DNA of 63,874 nucleotides, taken from positions 162,803 to 226,676 of the forward strand of contig NZ_AZFS01000061.1 in NCBI RefSeq assembly GCF_001434395.1. Reading direction: 5' to 3'. The translations under genes were made by a program, and so were the position numbers. The notes below the pieces were generated by a model. That model had not been told where the DNA came from. It was given only the letters and a program-made list of their open reading frames with translations, and made no database searches. Source of the stretch: Levilactobacillus hammesii DSM 16381. Its GTDB lineage: Bacteria > Bacillota > Bacilli > Lactobacillales > Lactobacillaceae. Of the stretch, positions 42,377 through 51,258 are shown piece by piece (the stretch's first letter is position 1; the number at the start of each line of letters is the position of its first letter).

Positions 42377-44689
42377 TTATTGATGCCGTTTAAAGATAAA
42401 TCCAGTCAACGCACCACCAATGAGTAGTGCCAGTCCGGCCCATGGTGAAACGGTCTCCCCATCCGTCTGTGGTAAAGTTGTGGCCGTTTGCTTTGCCGCG
42501 TGCCGCGTGGTGTTCTGCTTCGTTGTTGTCGTTGTGGCTGCTAAGCTGATAGGACTGGTTTTAGCTGGTGCCGTCTTGTCAGCCTTCGCTGTCACAGTTT
42601 TTGCTGTTACCGTCTTCTCTGGCACAGCCTGATCTGCGGCTCCGCTGGTCACCGGCTCGCCCTCATCATCAACAACGGGGGCTGTCGGCGCAATCTCATC
42701 ACCATCGCCACCTGACGTTACGGCTTGATAGGTAAAGGTCACCGTTTGCCCGTCAGCGGTGTACGTACCCGTTGCCACACCATTGCCGACCAATTTATAG
42801 CCAGCCAGGGTTGGGGCCGTGATCGTAAAGCGGTCGCCCACGTGACCCGATTGCTGACTCTGGCTGATGACTTTCCCGTCCTGATCGACGTTAACCACGT
42901 TTACCAGCCCAGTCGTGACGCCCGGGTCAGGCGTTCCAGGATTACCGGGATCAACCGGCACTTCGTTTTCAATCTTAAAGGTAATATAGGCACTATACCC
43001 CCACAGCGCGCCGTAGCTCTGGTTAATCACGTGGATGGTGTAAGTGCCATCCGGAACATCCTGTTTAGCCGTAAAGTTCAACGCGACCTGATGACCCGAA
43101 ACCCGCTGAACGCTGAACCAATCCGTAGCGTCCTCGGCCGTTGCCGCCCAAGCTGCAATATCTGAGGTTGGTAAGTTGGGATCAAGGTCCCCGTAAGCAA
43201 TCGTCACGCCATTGGTCAATGCCGCCGTCCAGGTACCTTCGTTGTCATCAATTTGTCCGGTGTTCATGTCCTGGAAGCCCGTAACGACGCCGGTAACGGG
43301 ATCAAAGGTCCGCTGATCCGCACTGAGTTTGTATGTGTGCCCAATTAAGCGTTGGTAAACCCCATAGTTTACGGTCGGCTGACCATCCTGGTCCAGCACC
43401 TGAATGACCCCATTACTCAGATGGTTAAACATATAGGTGAGCTCTCCACGATAGCCACTCAGATCAGGCAAGGACCCCGTTAGCTGGTTGTAAGAAACGT
43501 CCAGTGTGGTCATTGCTGGCCAGGTGCCAACATTGGGAAAGCCCCCACTTAGCTGATTGTGGCTGACGTCTACGGACCAGAGATTTGGTAACATGCTCAG
43601 ATCCGGAATCTGCCCCGTCAATTGATTATTCGGCAGATAAATCATGGTTAACTTCGTGTACTTACTGAGATCCGGAATACTCCCGGTCAGATAGCTATTG
43701 CCAAATTTCAGGAAACTCAGATTTAAGTTCTGACTCAGGTAGGTATTCATAATCCTGGTCAGGTCATGATTGGCCCCGTCGTCAGCTAAATATAAACTGA
43801 TATGACTCAGCTGCGGGACGACCGTAAAGTCAATCAACGCCGACACGGGGATCGACATGCGCGTGAAATTTAGACTGTGCAAATTCTTAAAATAGGCCAA
43901 TCCCGTAAAGTCAGTAACTATCGGCGCACCAATCGTATCATCAAGAGACGTCAGCTTATCAACATATTGGTAAAGATTACTTTCCGTAACGACATACATT
44001 GGCGCACCATTATAGCTTGACGCTTCACGATTAAGTTGTTTTATAATCGCATCCCGTAGCGCCGCATCCGGAATCCACACGCTAGCATCAACCCCATCGA
44101 TGGGTGAAGGTGCAGCGGGAGCGGCCAGCGCAACGGCTGGCGCTTGCATTCTTTCAGCAGTCACATCATTGGCATCCACACCGGACCCATCGTTCGTATC
44201 CTCTGGTGGCATCTGGCCATCTGGCTGATTGCCTTCTGACTGTTCCACCCCATCAGCTGCTGGCTCGTTCACTTTCTGATTTGCCTCAGGATCGACATCG
44301 GGTGTGTCGGGTGTGTCGGGTGTGTCGGGTGCATCCGTTGTCTTGGTCTCTTCTGGTTGGGTGTCTTCTGGATCAACCGGATCCGCAGTCACCGGCTTAT
44401 CCGGGGTAGACGTCTTTTCTGTCTGCTCTGGATTGTCCGCTAAATCTTCCTTTGCTGCTGGCTCAACCGTCACCGGTGTCTTCAGTGTCACCTGCTGGGC
44501 CGGTTCAGTTACTTGCTCGGTCTTCGCTGCGGTGGCATCCGGGCTACTAGTACTATCGGCCCGGGCCGTTTCGGTGGCCCCCATCAAACCCACGCCTAAG
44601 GTTACGGCCGTAATACTGGCAACAACCCAGTGTTTCCCTGCCTTATAGCTCTTATAGTGAACCTTAGCCTCACTAGTCATTTTATTCAT
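42377..44689 (-). CDS. LPxTG-anchored leucine-rich repeat surface protein with MucBP domain
   Basis: A 770-residue cell-surface protein. The N-terminus has a KxYKxGKxW-type signal (YKSYKAGKHW, then a hydrophobic core to about 45). A Thr/Pro/Asp/Glu-rich stalk follows, with TPD tripeptides repeated. Leucine-rich repeats of the LTGSIPDL / YLPNNQLTGQIPDL type fill about 225-400, then beta-sandwich domains, and a MucBP-like domain (about 590-660) that could bind mucin or glycans. The C-terminus has the sorting signal LPQTD, a hydrophobic helix and FKRHQ. The ATG at 44689 has GAGGAGG upstream; the longer frame does not. Sortase A should attach it to peptidoglycan. Confidence 0.85.
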   Translation of the reverse strand: MNKMTSEAKVHYKSYKAGKHWVVASITAVTLGVGLMGATETARADSTSSPDATAAKTEQVTEPAQQVTLKTPVTVEPAAKEDLADNPEQTEKTSTPDKPVTADPVDPEDTQPEETKTTDAPDTPDTPDTPDVDPEANQKVNEPAADGVEQSEGNQPDGQMPPEDTNDGSGVDANDVTAERMQAPAVALAAPAAPSPIDGVDASVWIPDAALRDAIIKQLNREASSYNGAPMYVVTESNLYQYVDKLTSLDDTIGAPIVTDFTGLAYFKNLHSLNFTRMSIPVSALIDFTVVPQLSHISLYLADDGANHDLTRIMNTYLSQNLNLSFLKFGNSYLTGSIPDLSKYTKLTMIYLPNNQLTGQIPDLSMLPNLWSVDVSHNQLSGGFPNVGTWPAMTTLDVSYNQLTGSLPDLSGYRGELTYMFNHLSNGVIQVLDQDGQPTVNYGVYQRLIGHTYKLSADQRTFDPVTGVVTGFQDMNTGQIDDNEGTWTAALTNGVTIAYGDLDPNLPTSDIAAWAATAEDATDWFSVQRVSGHQVALNFTAKQDVPDGTYTIHVINQSYGALWGYSAYITFKIENEVPVDPGNPGTPDPGVTTGLVNVVNVDQDGKVISQSQQSGHVGDRFTITAPTLAGYKLVGNGVATGTYTADGQTVTFTYQAVTSGGDGDEIAPTAPVVDDEGEPVTSGAADQAVPEKTVTAKTVTAKADKTAPAKTSPISLAATTTTTKQNTTRHAAKQTATTLPQTDGETVSPWAGLALLIGGALTGFIFKRHQ
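44304..44335. repeat. 9-bp tandem repeat in the stalk of the LPxTG protein
   Basis: GGGTGTGTC repeated about three and a half times; encodes the TPD series. Copy number may vary between strains. Confidence 0.8.
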
Positions 44690-45100
44690 GAGATTTTCCT
44701 CCTCAACCTTTACGCGGCAGTCCATTAAGTAATTGGTAGCTCTTTAGGTTACACATTATGAGATGTGGATAAATCATTATGATTATATTGTAACCGATTT
44801 CACAGCCGCTTAATAGGTCGCTTCCTGACCAGTTTTCGTTTTAATTAGTTGATTTGGAGAACTAATAGCCCCGCTTTCCTCAACGAAATCTCTGTACCTA
44901 TACCGTCAAGAGGCTTTCCGCAAGGGCATAATGTTTTATCGGAGACAAGTTTAATGCCAATAACCATTGTTAGGTAATCGTATTATCATCCTCTTATCGG
45001 ACAATTATCAAAAAATGTTACTTTTCTGACCTAACATTAGGATAACCACTCACACTATCCCTGACAAAAGGAACGTGGGCCCAACTATTGGCCGCAAAAA
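44690..45100. other. intergenic region with no supported gene
   Basis: About 400 bp, A/T-rich, holding the promoter region of the LPxTG gene. I see no open frame or known RNA here. Confidence 0.55.
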
Positions 45101-45130
45101 AAGGCGCTGAGAGTTTTGTCCCAGGCCCTT
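45101..45130 (-). terminator. probable terminator after the small surface-like protein gene
   Basis: AAGGCGCTG / CAGGCCCTT with mismatches, and CTTTTTTTGC on the minus strand. Resembles the terminator at 28950-28972. Confidence 0.45.
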
Positions 45131-45165
45131 CAAAACACGCTATTCATCAGCAAACCGCCACACTT

Positions 45166-45561
45166 TCACGGACGTTTTTCCTTAATCCCCAGTAACCCCA
45201 ACAGCGTCAGCAGTATTCCCAGTCCCCAGAATGAGGATGACTGCCGTCCTTCACGTGGTGACCACATAGCGGCTTTCATACCGCTCACCATCGTAGAATC
45301 ACCGACCACGCCCTTGATTGATTTTTGCGGTGTAACCGTTGTCATTTCTGTCGTTGTCTCATCTAGCAGCATCTCACTCTCGACGGCCAAGCGTTGCGCT
45401 GAATCAAACTGCACGGCGGTAACTTCCGTACGGCGAGAGGCCCGCGCATTCACACTGCCGATCGTCAAAATCAAGGCACCACCCGCAGTCGCCAACAACA
45501 TTCCCAATAGAACTTTTTGAGCCATCACATGCCCAATCCCCGTCACGTCTCGTTTAACCAT
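45166..45561 (-). CDS. small exported protein with a degenerate sorting signal
   Basis: A 131-residue protein with an N-terminal signal (about 12-38, QKVLLGMLLATAGGALILTIG, then SVNARAS) and a C-terminal hydrophobic helix followed by KEKR, the layout of a sortase substrate. Where LPxTG should be, the sequence reads SPREG, so the sortase motif seems lost. The middle is Thr/Glu-rich and unremarkable. The ATG at 45561 has GGGGGAG seven bases upstream. It may be the shrunken remains of a larger surface protein, or a membrane-anchored small protein. Confidence 0.55.
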   Translation of the reverse strand: MVKRDVTGIGHVMAQKVLLGMLLATAGGALILTIGSVNARASRRTEVTAVQFDSAQRLAVESEMLLDETTTEMTTVTPQKSIKGVVGDSTMVSGMKAAMWSPREGRQSSSFWGLGILLTLLGLLGIKEKRP

Positions 45562-45765
45562 CCAAATTCTCCCCCGAATCAAAATCATTTAAAGTTGGGT
45601 GCATGTGTCTCCTGATTACTGGACATCGCACCAACGCAATCAGTATAGCGACTCCAATCGTTCTGGCGGCAGAATCGTTAAAAATTAACGCCAATCATCC
45701 CCACCGTGACTTTTCATAAACCAACGTCTTATCTTCTCAATTAGACTCTTCTACAGGCAGTCAAA
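45562..45765. other. intergenic region between surface-protein and glpF units
   Basis: No gene or clear regulatory element seen. Confidence 0.5.
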
Positions 45766-45794
45766 AAGCGGCGATTCGCAGGGAATCGTCGCTT
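45766..45794 (-). terminator. terminator after glpF
   Basis: AAGCGGCGATTC / GAATCGTCGCTT stem with one GU-type position; CTTTTTGA on the minus strand. Confidence 0.75.
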
Positions 45795-45866
45795 CAGCTA
45801 AGTATGAATTTTCTAATTTATCCCCATACGCTGCTAACCGGCGCTATCTGACATTTTCGCAGCCCT

Positions 45867-46574
45867 TTACTTAATCCAAGCCTGCAATCCCGCTGCCAAC
45901 AAGCCACCCAGCAAAGGTCCAAACATGGGCACCCACGCGTAGCTCCATTCGGCGGAACCACCGTTAGGGACGGGAAGGATCGTGTACGCCAGCCGTGGGC
46001 TCCAATCCCGCGCTGGATTAATCGCAAATCCAGTGGTACTCCCCAAACACATCCCAATCGTCATAATGAGAATCCCCACCATGAAGGGTTTTAACCCCTG
46101 CGTAAAGTCTCCCATATTCAACAGGATAAAGATGAAAGCCCACGTCGCAACGACTTCAGAAACGAAATTAAAGAACGGATTCTTGATCGCTGGTCGCGTG
46201 GCAAAAATCCCCACGCTGTTGCCAGCAGCCTCATCGGGTGTCGCTTTAAAGTGCGGATAAAACTGGAAAATGGCAATGGCTGCCCCCACGAAGGCGCCTA
46301 AGAATTGGCCCGCCAAGTAGGGCATGACCTGCGCCCAGGGAAAGAAACCAAAGGCGGCAAAGCCAATCGTCACGGCTGGATTCAGATGACCATCTGAGCC
46401 TAACATCCCGGCAACATAGACCCCCATGGTCACAGCCATCCCCCAAGCGATGCTGACAAACGCCCAGTTACTCCCAGTCGCATACGTCTTTTTCAAGTTG
46501 ATTCCGGCCCCGGTCCCGGTTCCCAAGAGGATCAAAATCAGGGTTCCGAAGAACTCGCCAATAAAACCATTCAT
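45867..46574 (-). CDS. glpF: glycerol facilitator / aquaglyceroporin (MIP family)
   Basis: A 235-residue, six-helix channel of the major intrinsic protein family. The two NPA boxes are LNPAVTIG near 64 and INPARDWSPR near 189. The Asp after the second NPA (NPARD) marks the glycerol-conducting GlpF type rather than a water-only aquaporin. It lets glycerol and other small polyols diffuse in. AAGGTGGGTG precedes the ATG. It stands alone, without glpK or glpD beside it. Confidence 0.9.
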   Translation of the reverse strand: MNGFIGEFFGTLILILLGTGTGAGINLKKTYATGSNWAFVSIAWGMAVTMGVYVAGMLGSDGHLNPAVTIGFAAFGFFPWAQVMPYLAGQFLGAFVGAAIAIFQFYPHFKATPDEAAGNSVGIFATRPAIKNPFFNFVSEVVATWAFIFILLNMGDFTQGLKPFMVGILIMTIGMCLGSTTGFAINPARDWSPRLAYTILPVPNGGSAEWSYAWVPMFGPLLGGLLAAGLQAWIK

Positions 46575-46848
46575 AAAGTGACACCCACCTTGTTATATTT
46601 TTCGGTGCAATTTTAAAACTATTCATAGTCTACCATACCTACCAGCTAAAGAAACGCTTGATTTTACGCCATCTTCGTCACCATTATTATCGTTATATTT
46701 TCATCCAACCCTTGTAATATTACAGCAGTTAGTCAAAGCGTAATCGCAATAATATTCTCACGTAACTCTCCTGTAAAACTAATGGGCTATCTTAGGAGAT
46801 GGACTTAAGCGCTAACAAATTTTTACATAACAAGGATGGCTATTAATC

Positions 46849-47628
46849 ATGACGATGAAGAAAATTGGACTAGCGGTAGCATTTGCCGCCGCAATCGTTC
46901 CCGCAATTAATCTAGGCACCACCACGGCTCACGCCAACAGCACCAACACTATTGTCAGCACCAGCAACATGACGGACACGTCTTACGTTCGTAAGAGCGC
47001 CACGGGCTGGACCTACAACTTGGGTGGTACCGCCACGAACATGACCTTTGGGAAAAAGACCCACTACCTCAAAAATTACCCCAATACAACCTGGCACGCG
47101 ACTAAAAAACGCTACATCATCAAAAAGAACGGCGTCAAGTACCTTTACTACTACGTCACTAACGGCCGCAAAACGGCCTCTGGTTGGATCTGGCACGGTT
47201 ACTTGCAAGCCAAGAACTACGCCCACACCACGACGACCAACAACGTCACGACCGGTAACGGCTCCTACGCCGCTGTTTTGAAGGAAGCCAAGGCCCAATT
47301 GGGTAAGCCTTATGTTTACGGTGGTAACGGGGCTAGCTCATTCGACTGTTCTGGTTTTACCAAGTACGTGTTCAGTAAGGCCATCGGGCAAACGCTGCCA
47401 CGGACCGCGCAGGAACAATACAACACTTACACCCACGTCAGTGCCAAGAATGCTAAGGCCGGTGACCTGATCTTCTTCGGTACCAGCGCAAGCAACATCA
47501 CCCACTGTGGGATCTACCTGGGCAACAACCAGATGATTGACGCACAATTACGTGGCGTGGTCACCGAGGCCACCAACGTCTCCTGGTGGCACACGGTCGG
47601 CTACTCCCGTCCCGCAACATTAAGCTAA
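46849..47628 (+). CDS. secreted NlpC/P60 peptidoglycan endopeptidase
   Basis: A 259-residue exported hydrolase. A signal peptide (about 1-29, ending TTAHANS) is followed by an SH3-like/basic region that includes YYYVTNGRKTASGWIWHGYLQ, probably for wall binding. The C-terminal NlpC/P60 domain has the catalytic Cys in SFDCSGFTKYVF, the His in ITHCGIYLGNNQMIDA and the third polar residue shortly after. It should cut the stem peptide (gamma-D-Glu to diamino acid). The start could also be six bases later at the second ATG. Terminator directly downstream. Confidence 0.88.
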   Translation: MTMKKIGLAVAFAAAIVPAINLGTTTAHANSTNTIVSTSNMTDTSYVRKSATGWTYNLGGTATNMTFGKKTHYLKNYPNTTWHATKKRYIIKKNGVKYLYYYVTNGRKTASGWIWHGYLQAKNYAHTTTTNNVTTGNGSYAAVLKEAKAQLGKPYVYGGNGASSFDCSGFTKYVFSKAIGQTLPRTAQEQYNTYTHVSAKNAKAGDLIFFGTSASNITHCGIYLGNNQMIDAQLRGVVTEATNVSWWHTVGYSRPATLS

Positions 47629-47645
47629 GTAAAAGTACGGCACAA

Positions 47646-47672
47646 GTCGCGATGATTATCGCGGCTTTTTCT
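47646..47672 (+). terminator. terminator after the NlpC/P60 gene
   Basis: GTCGCGAT-GATT-ATCGCGGC stem followed by TTTTTC. Confidence 0.75.
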
Positions 47673-47710
47673 ATGAGATGACTTTGAAAAACGGAGGTCA
47701 CGACGCAAAA

Positions 47711-47744
47711 AAAAGGTTGCTGCTCACAATGAGCCGCAACCTTT
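47711..47744 (-). terminator. terminator after the Spx-like gene
   Basis: AAAAGGTTGC-GCTC / GAGC-GCAACCTTTT stem with A/T runs on both sides; TTTTTTTTGCG on the minus strand. Confidence 0.8.
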
Positions 47745-47757
47745 TACATCTTCATTA

Positions 47758-48186
47758 CTATGCTGGTGAAACATCCAGGTTCTTGTTGCCACCGTTCAGG
47801 ATCTTGAAGAAACTAGCCAGTTCCTTCTTCCGGTAAGCAGCGGGCACGAACTCGCGGATGGTCTCCAAATCAAAGCCAGTCGCTAACTTGTTACGATCAA
47901 CCACGATCGGGTTCTTTAAGATTCCGGGGTTCTTTTGTAACAGGTCAACCAGCTCATTCATCCCCATATCTTGGACTGAATCTGGTAAAGCCTTGTAAGC
48001 CTTAGAACGGGTAGAGATCAAATCGTCAGTCCCGTCTTCAGTCAGGGATAACATGTATAAAATTTCGTCACGTGTTAATGGTTGTTTTTTGATGTCACGA
48101 GCAGTAAAGATGGCGTCGTGGTTAGCAAGCCACTTCATAGCCTTCGTTACCGCAGTAGTCTTAGCATGAAAGTACATTTTAATCAT
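47758..48186 (-). CDS. Spx/ArsC-family regulator lacking the redox cysteines
   Basis: A 142-residue Spx-type protein with the ArsC-like fold: N-terminal MIKMYFHAKTTAVTKAMKWL, IKKQPLTRDEILYMLSLTEDG and LKNPIVVDRNKLATGFD, the last close to the Spx family's RPI-V-D region. Spx normally carries CxxC near residue 10; here the site reads AKTT and no Cys occurs in the protein, so it cannot sense thiol oxidation that way. It probably still binds the RNA polymerase alpha subunit and redirects transcription. The ATG at 48186 has GGAGGG seven bases upstream. A CIRCE-like element lies upstream, pointing to heat-stress control. Confidence 0.8.
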   Translation of the reverse strand: MIKMYFHAKTTAVTKAMKWLANHDAIFTARDIKKQPLTRDEILYMLSLTEDGTDDLISTRSKAYKALPDSVQDMGMNELVDLLQKNPGILKNPIVVDRNKLATGFDLETIREFVPAAYRKKELASFFKILNGGNKNLDVSPA

Positions 48187-48229
48187 AGAATCGCCCTCCA
48201 ATTGTCTTCTCTTCGATGAGGTACTTGAT

Positions 48230-48255
48230 TTAGCACTCTTTTGTTGGAGTGCTAA
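48230..48255. promoter_or_regulatory. CIRCE-like element (HrcA operator) upstream of the Spx-like gene
   Basis: TTAGCACTC-N8-GAGTGCTAA, both arms identical to the CIRCE consensus; the spacer is 8 rather than the usual 9 bases. It lies between a TACAAT -10 candidate (48268-48273, minus strand) and the ribosome-binding site. Confidence 0.65.
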
Positions 48256-48273
48256 TTTATATTTCTTATTGTA

Positions 48274-48571
48274 CACCACAATGAGAAATGATGAAACCCA
48301 TTACGCTCAGCTCAGTCCACCTTTTAAGACTTTCGCAAGATTCTCGCCAACGGGTGATTTAACAACAATCCCAGTCTGCCGGGCTTAAACCAAGCTTAAC
48401 AGTTGAATCTACCTTTCTAGGACCGAAATATGAAATTTTTATGAATTTGTTAGGGCTTACATTTTTAGCACGCTCATGAAAGCCTAACCCCACCTAAAGG
48501 CCAGATTTCTTAAAGGTTGGAAACAGTTTACCATTTTTCATGGCTGGTTGTCTTTGATTTAAATCAATCCT
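48274..48571. other. intergenic region with no supported gene
   Basis: About 300 bp of A/T-rich sequence between the promoter of the Spx-like gene and the terminator of the beta-helix gene. No frame or RNA recognised. Confidence 0.5.
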
Positions 48572-48608
48572 AAAAAAAACATCAGCTGACCAAATTGATC
48601 AGCTGATG
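48572..48608 (-). terminator. terminator after the beta-helix protein gene
   Basis: CATCAGCTGA / TCAGCTGATG perfect stem with GTTTTTTTTAG on the minus strand. Confidence 0.8.
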
Positions 48609-48637
48609 CTTTCTAATGATAGAAATTCACTAAACGC

Positions 48638-50461
48638 TTATGAATCCAAATCGAATGCCAGGGCCCGTGTCCACAGACCATTACTCATTTGATAATAGGT
48701 CGACACGTTACCATTGGAATCCGTCCGCTTAACGCGGTGTGTGATGGTCATTCGCCGAGCGGAAATGTCAGCCGTGGTCCCCTTTTGCTTCGCCAATAAT
48801 GGATCGTTGTATGGCTGCGTGTAAACAGGGTAGACCTTCATCAAGGTCAGCGTCCGATCATAAGATTCGCTCTTGAACGTATCAAACTTCAAAGCGCCTT
48901 GTCGAATCCAATACTTCTTAGCGGTCGTACTCTTGCTAAACCGAATACGATACCACTTACCCGTATCAGCCGTTGCTCGCATATCGACATAGACCCGTTT
49001 GTTTTTGATACTCTTCCAATCGAACTTCAAGACGTTCCAGTTCTTATGACCGCGAATGTGGTTGTAGACCGCATACGTCTTGTACTTCGCCGCTAGCTGA
49101 GCGTGTTGCGTTGCCAAACCAGAGTAGTACTTTTCAGACTTGTTCGTCTGCTTGCGCTTCTTCAGCTTCTGCGACGTTGCGTTGCTTACCGACGTCGATG
49201 TAATTGGCTGATGTGCTGTCACGGGTGCTTTTTGTGGCTTAGCCTTTTTAATCGTGTTATTCGCAATATCAATCGTGTCACCAGTCAGTGCAAAGTTACT
49301 CTTCACAAAGGAAGCGCCCTTCTTTTGTGTCGTCACCTTGTTGCCGGTAATGGAAACGTCCGTCATTGGATTGTCCGCATCGGAACTATCCAAGAAGACG
49401 TACTGCTTCGTTGGATTAACATTGGTAAACGTATTGTCTTCAATATTTAAGTTGGTCATGTTGTAGTTGGACTCTGCATTGTAAAGATAGATGTAGTTCC
49501 CAGAACCTAACACGTGTTGATTAATAAACTTGTTTCCCGTAATCCACAGGTTAGAGATTCCCTTGAAATGAATCGTGGCCACGCCATCATCCATCAAAGG
49601 CTTAGGATCAACGACCGTATTATTCGTAAAGTAGACATTGTGGATAATGCCAGCCTTACCATGCCCATAAACCGCATGTTCCCCAATTGGGTTCGGTGCA
49701 TAGGATTGTACCTGACCTGACTTCTTGGAAACAGGCAAGAATTGGTTATTTGTCACTTTAACATTGTAAGTTGGGAGGTTATCGTACTGGTCACCAGGGT
49801 TTTTGTAAGACATCGCCTTGGCATTGGAGTAGTCAACTTGTATCGCTTCCTTAAAGTCCTGTGACCCATTGAACCCCGTGAAGACGGAGTTGGATACCGT
49901 AATATCATGACTCCCATCCAAATCAATGTAATGGCCAGTTGGTGATTCGGCGTTATCGAAGACACACTTATCAAATGTGACATTCGTCGCATGGTGGACA
50001 CTTTGGGTGAAGACACTCTGTCCCAATGAGGTATTATCCCCTTGGAACGTGGCGCCTTCCCACTTAACGTTGCTGATCCCACCATCGTAGCCAGCTTCAG
50101 GACTCGGATAGACGAAGTTTACCCGGTTGCCAGAAGTGATCCGGAAGACGGCACCCTTGTCGAACTTAAACGTAATATTTGAATGCAACTTAATGTTGCC
50201 GGCATCAAACACGTAGGTTCCCTTAGGCACGTGAACCGTGAGATCATCGCTGTCCCACTTGTCCAACATGTCCTGCAGTGCCTCATTGTTAACGGTCTTA
50301 GCATCTCCGGCCATGCCCTGGTGCTTGGCATTAATCGTCGTTGCCGCTTGGGCCACGATGGTATTAGCCGGCTGTGGCGTGCCTGGCAAACCGTTCAGTC
50401 CCAGGACAGTCGCCCCCATTGCGACCGTCGCCAACAAACCGAGTTTTACCCTCAAATTCAA
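48638..50461 (-). CDS. secreted right-handed beta-helix protein with C-terminal wall-binding region
   Basis: A 607-residue exported protein. A signal peptide covers about 1-40 (GLLATVAMGATVLGLNG, ending VAQAAT). From about 45 to 400 the sequence has the pectate-lyase/polygalacturonase-like beta-helix rhythm: HVPKGTYVFDAGNIKLHSNITFKF, HDITVSNSVFTGFNGSQDFKEAI, ISNLWITGNKFIN, LNIEDNTFTNVNP, VSITGNKVT. A basic linker (about 410-440) leads to a C-terminal region resembling SH3/SLAP-type surface-binding repeats. It may bind or cleave a wall or plant/host polysaccharide; catalytic residues are not certain. The TTG at 50461 has GGAGGGG upstream. Confidence 0.75.
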   Translation of the reverse strand: MNLRVKLGLLATVAMGATVLGLNGLPGTPQPANTIVAQAATTINAKHQGMAGDAKTVNNEALQDMLDKWDSDDLTVHVPKGTYVFDAGNIKLHSNITFKFDKGAVFRITSGNRVNFVYPSPEAGYDGGISNVKWEGATFQGDNTSLGQSVFTQSVHHATNVTFDKCVFDNAESPTGHYIDLDGSHDITVSNSVFTGFNGSQDFKEAIQVDYSNAKAMSYKNPGDQYDNLPTYNVKVTNNQFLPVSKKSGQVQSYAPNPIGEHAVYGHGKAGIIHNVYFTNNTVVDPKPLMDDGVATIHFKGISNLWITGNKFINQHVLGSGNYIYLYNAESNYNMTNLNIEDNTFTNVNPTKQYVFLDSSDADNPMTDVSITGNKVTTQKKGASFVKSNFALTGDTIDIANNTIKKAKPQKAPVTAHQPITSTSVSNATSQKLKKRKQTNKSEKYYSGLATQHAQLAAKYKTYAVYNHIRGHKNWNVLKFDWKSIKNKRVYVDMRATADTGKWYRIRFSKSTTAKKYWIRQGALKFDTFKSESYDRTLTLMKVYPVYTQPYNDPLLAKQKGTTADISARRMTITHRVKRTDSNGNVSTYYQMSNGLWTRALAFDLDS

Positions 50462-50611
50462 AAAATCCCCTCCAGTTTAAAATTCTTCCAACAGTTCCAT
50501 TATAAGCTAAGACACTAAAGCGTTGGGTCATCTTAACCTAATTGTCACACGAATGAAAGATTCTAGTCGCAAAGGGGAATTTCTTTTCAATTGTAAATTA
50601 AGTTTAAATCC

Positions 50612-50995
50612 TTACATTAATTTGGCAATGTCGTTGTGCAAACCGTCCAGGCGTTCAACCACTTGGCCGCGAACAGACGTGTAAACTTTGACACCATCTG
50701 GCGTTAACTTCAGGTTGTGTTGCCGACGATCAACTGTTGAAGCGATACTTTCAATTAAACCAGCCCGTAATAGCCGTGAGATTTGGCCAGAGATCATCGA
50801 CTTAGAAACGCCGATTTGACCGGCAAACTTAGTGGGCGTGAATTCCTCGCGCTGAGTCGTGATAGCATGTAACAAGTTGAATTGTTCCAGAGAAATCGTG
50901 ATCTCCTCCGTTTTAATCGTTGTTACTGGCCGCATAATCTTTTGGAGTTGGGAAAACCATTCCAAGGATTGGTTCAAATCGTTAGTTTGCGTCAT
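50612..50995 (-). CDS. MarR family regulator
   Basis: A 127-residue winged-helix regulator. The MarR core is EFTPTKFAGQIGVSKSMISGQISRLLRAGLIESIASTVDRRQHNLKLTPDG, with the DRR of the wing. It likely represses itself and targets linked to stress or export; none is obvious nearby. The ATG at 50995 follows GGAAGAAAG. It is transcribed from a region with A/T-rich promoter sequence shared with the HAD gene on the other strand. Confidence 0.8.
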   Translation of the reverse strand: MTQTNDLNQSLEWFSQLQKIMRPVTTIKTEEITISLEQFNLLHAITTQREEFTPTKFAGQIGVSKSMISGQISRLLRAGLIESIASTVDRRQHNLKLTPDGVKVYTSVRGQVVERLDGLHNDIAKLM

Positions 50996-51258
50996 TTTTT
51001 GCTTTCTTCCTTTCCAGTTGAACTATAAAGGTAAGCGCAACAAAAACATGTTACTATTCTTACCCGCTAACCATTCATTATAGCCCTCATTTTCAGCCTT
51101 TATGTTACCGATTCATTAATAGTTTATAGCATTACGAATGAAAAAACTAGTGATACGCAATCATTTTGTCATATTTCTTCCAGATTAGAACATTGAATTC
51201 AGAAACAGAAGCCCGTATGATTAAAGTTAATAAAAAATAAACGATTAAGGAGCTTGGT

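Noticed and set aside
44304-44335. CRISPR-like short repeats
   Set aside because: They are back-to-back 9-bp coding repeats with no spacers.
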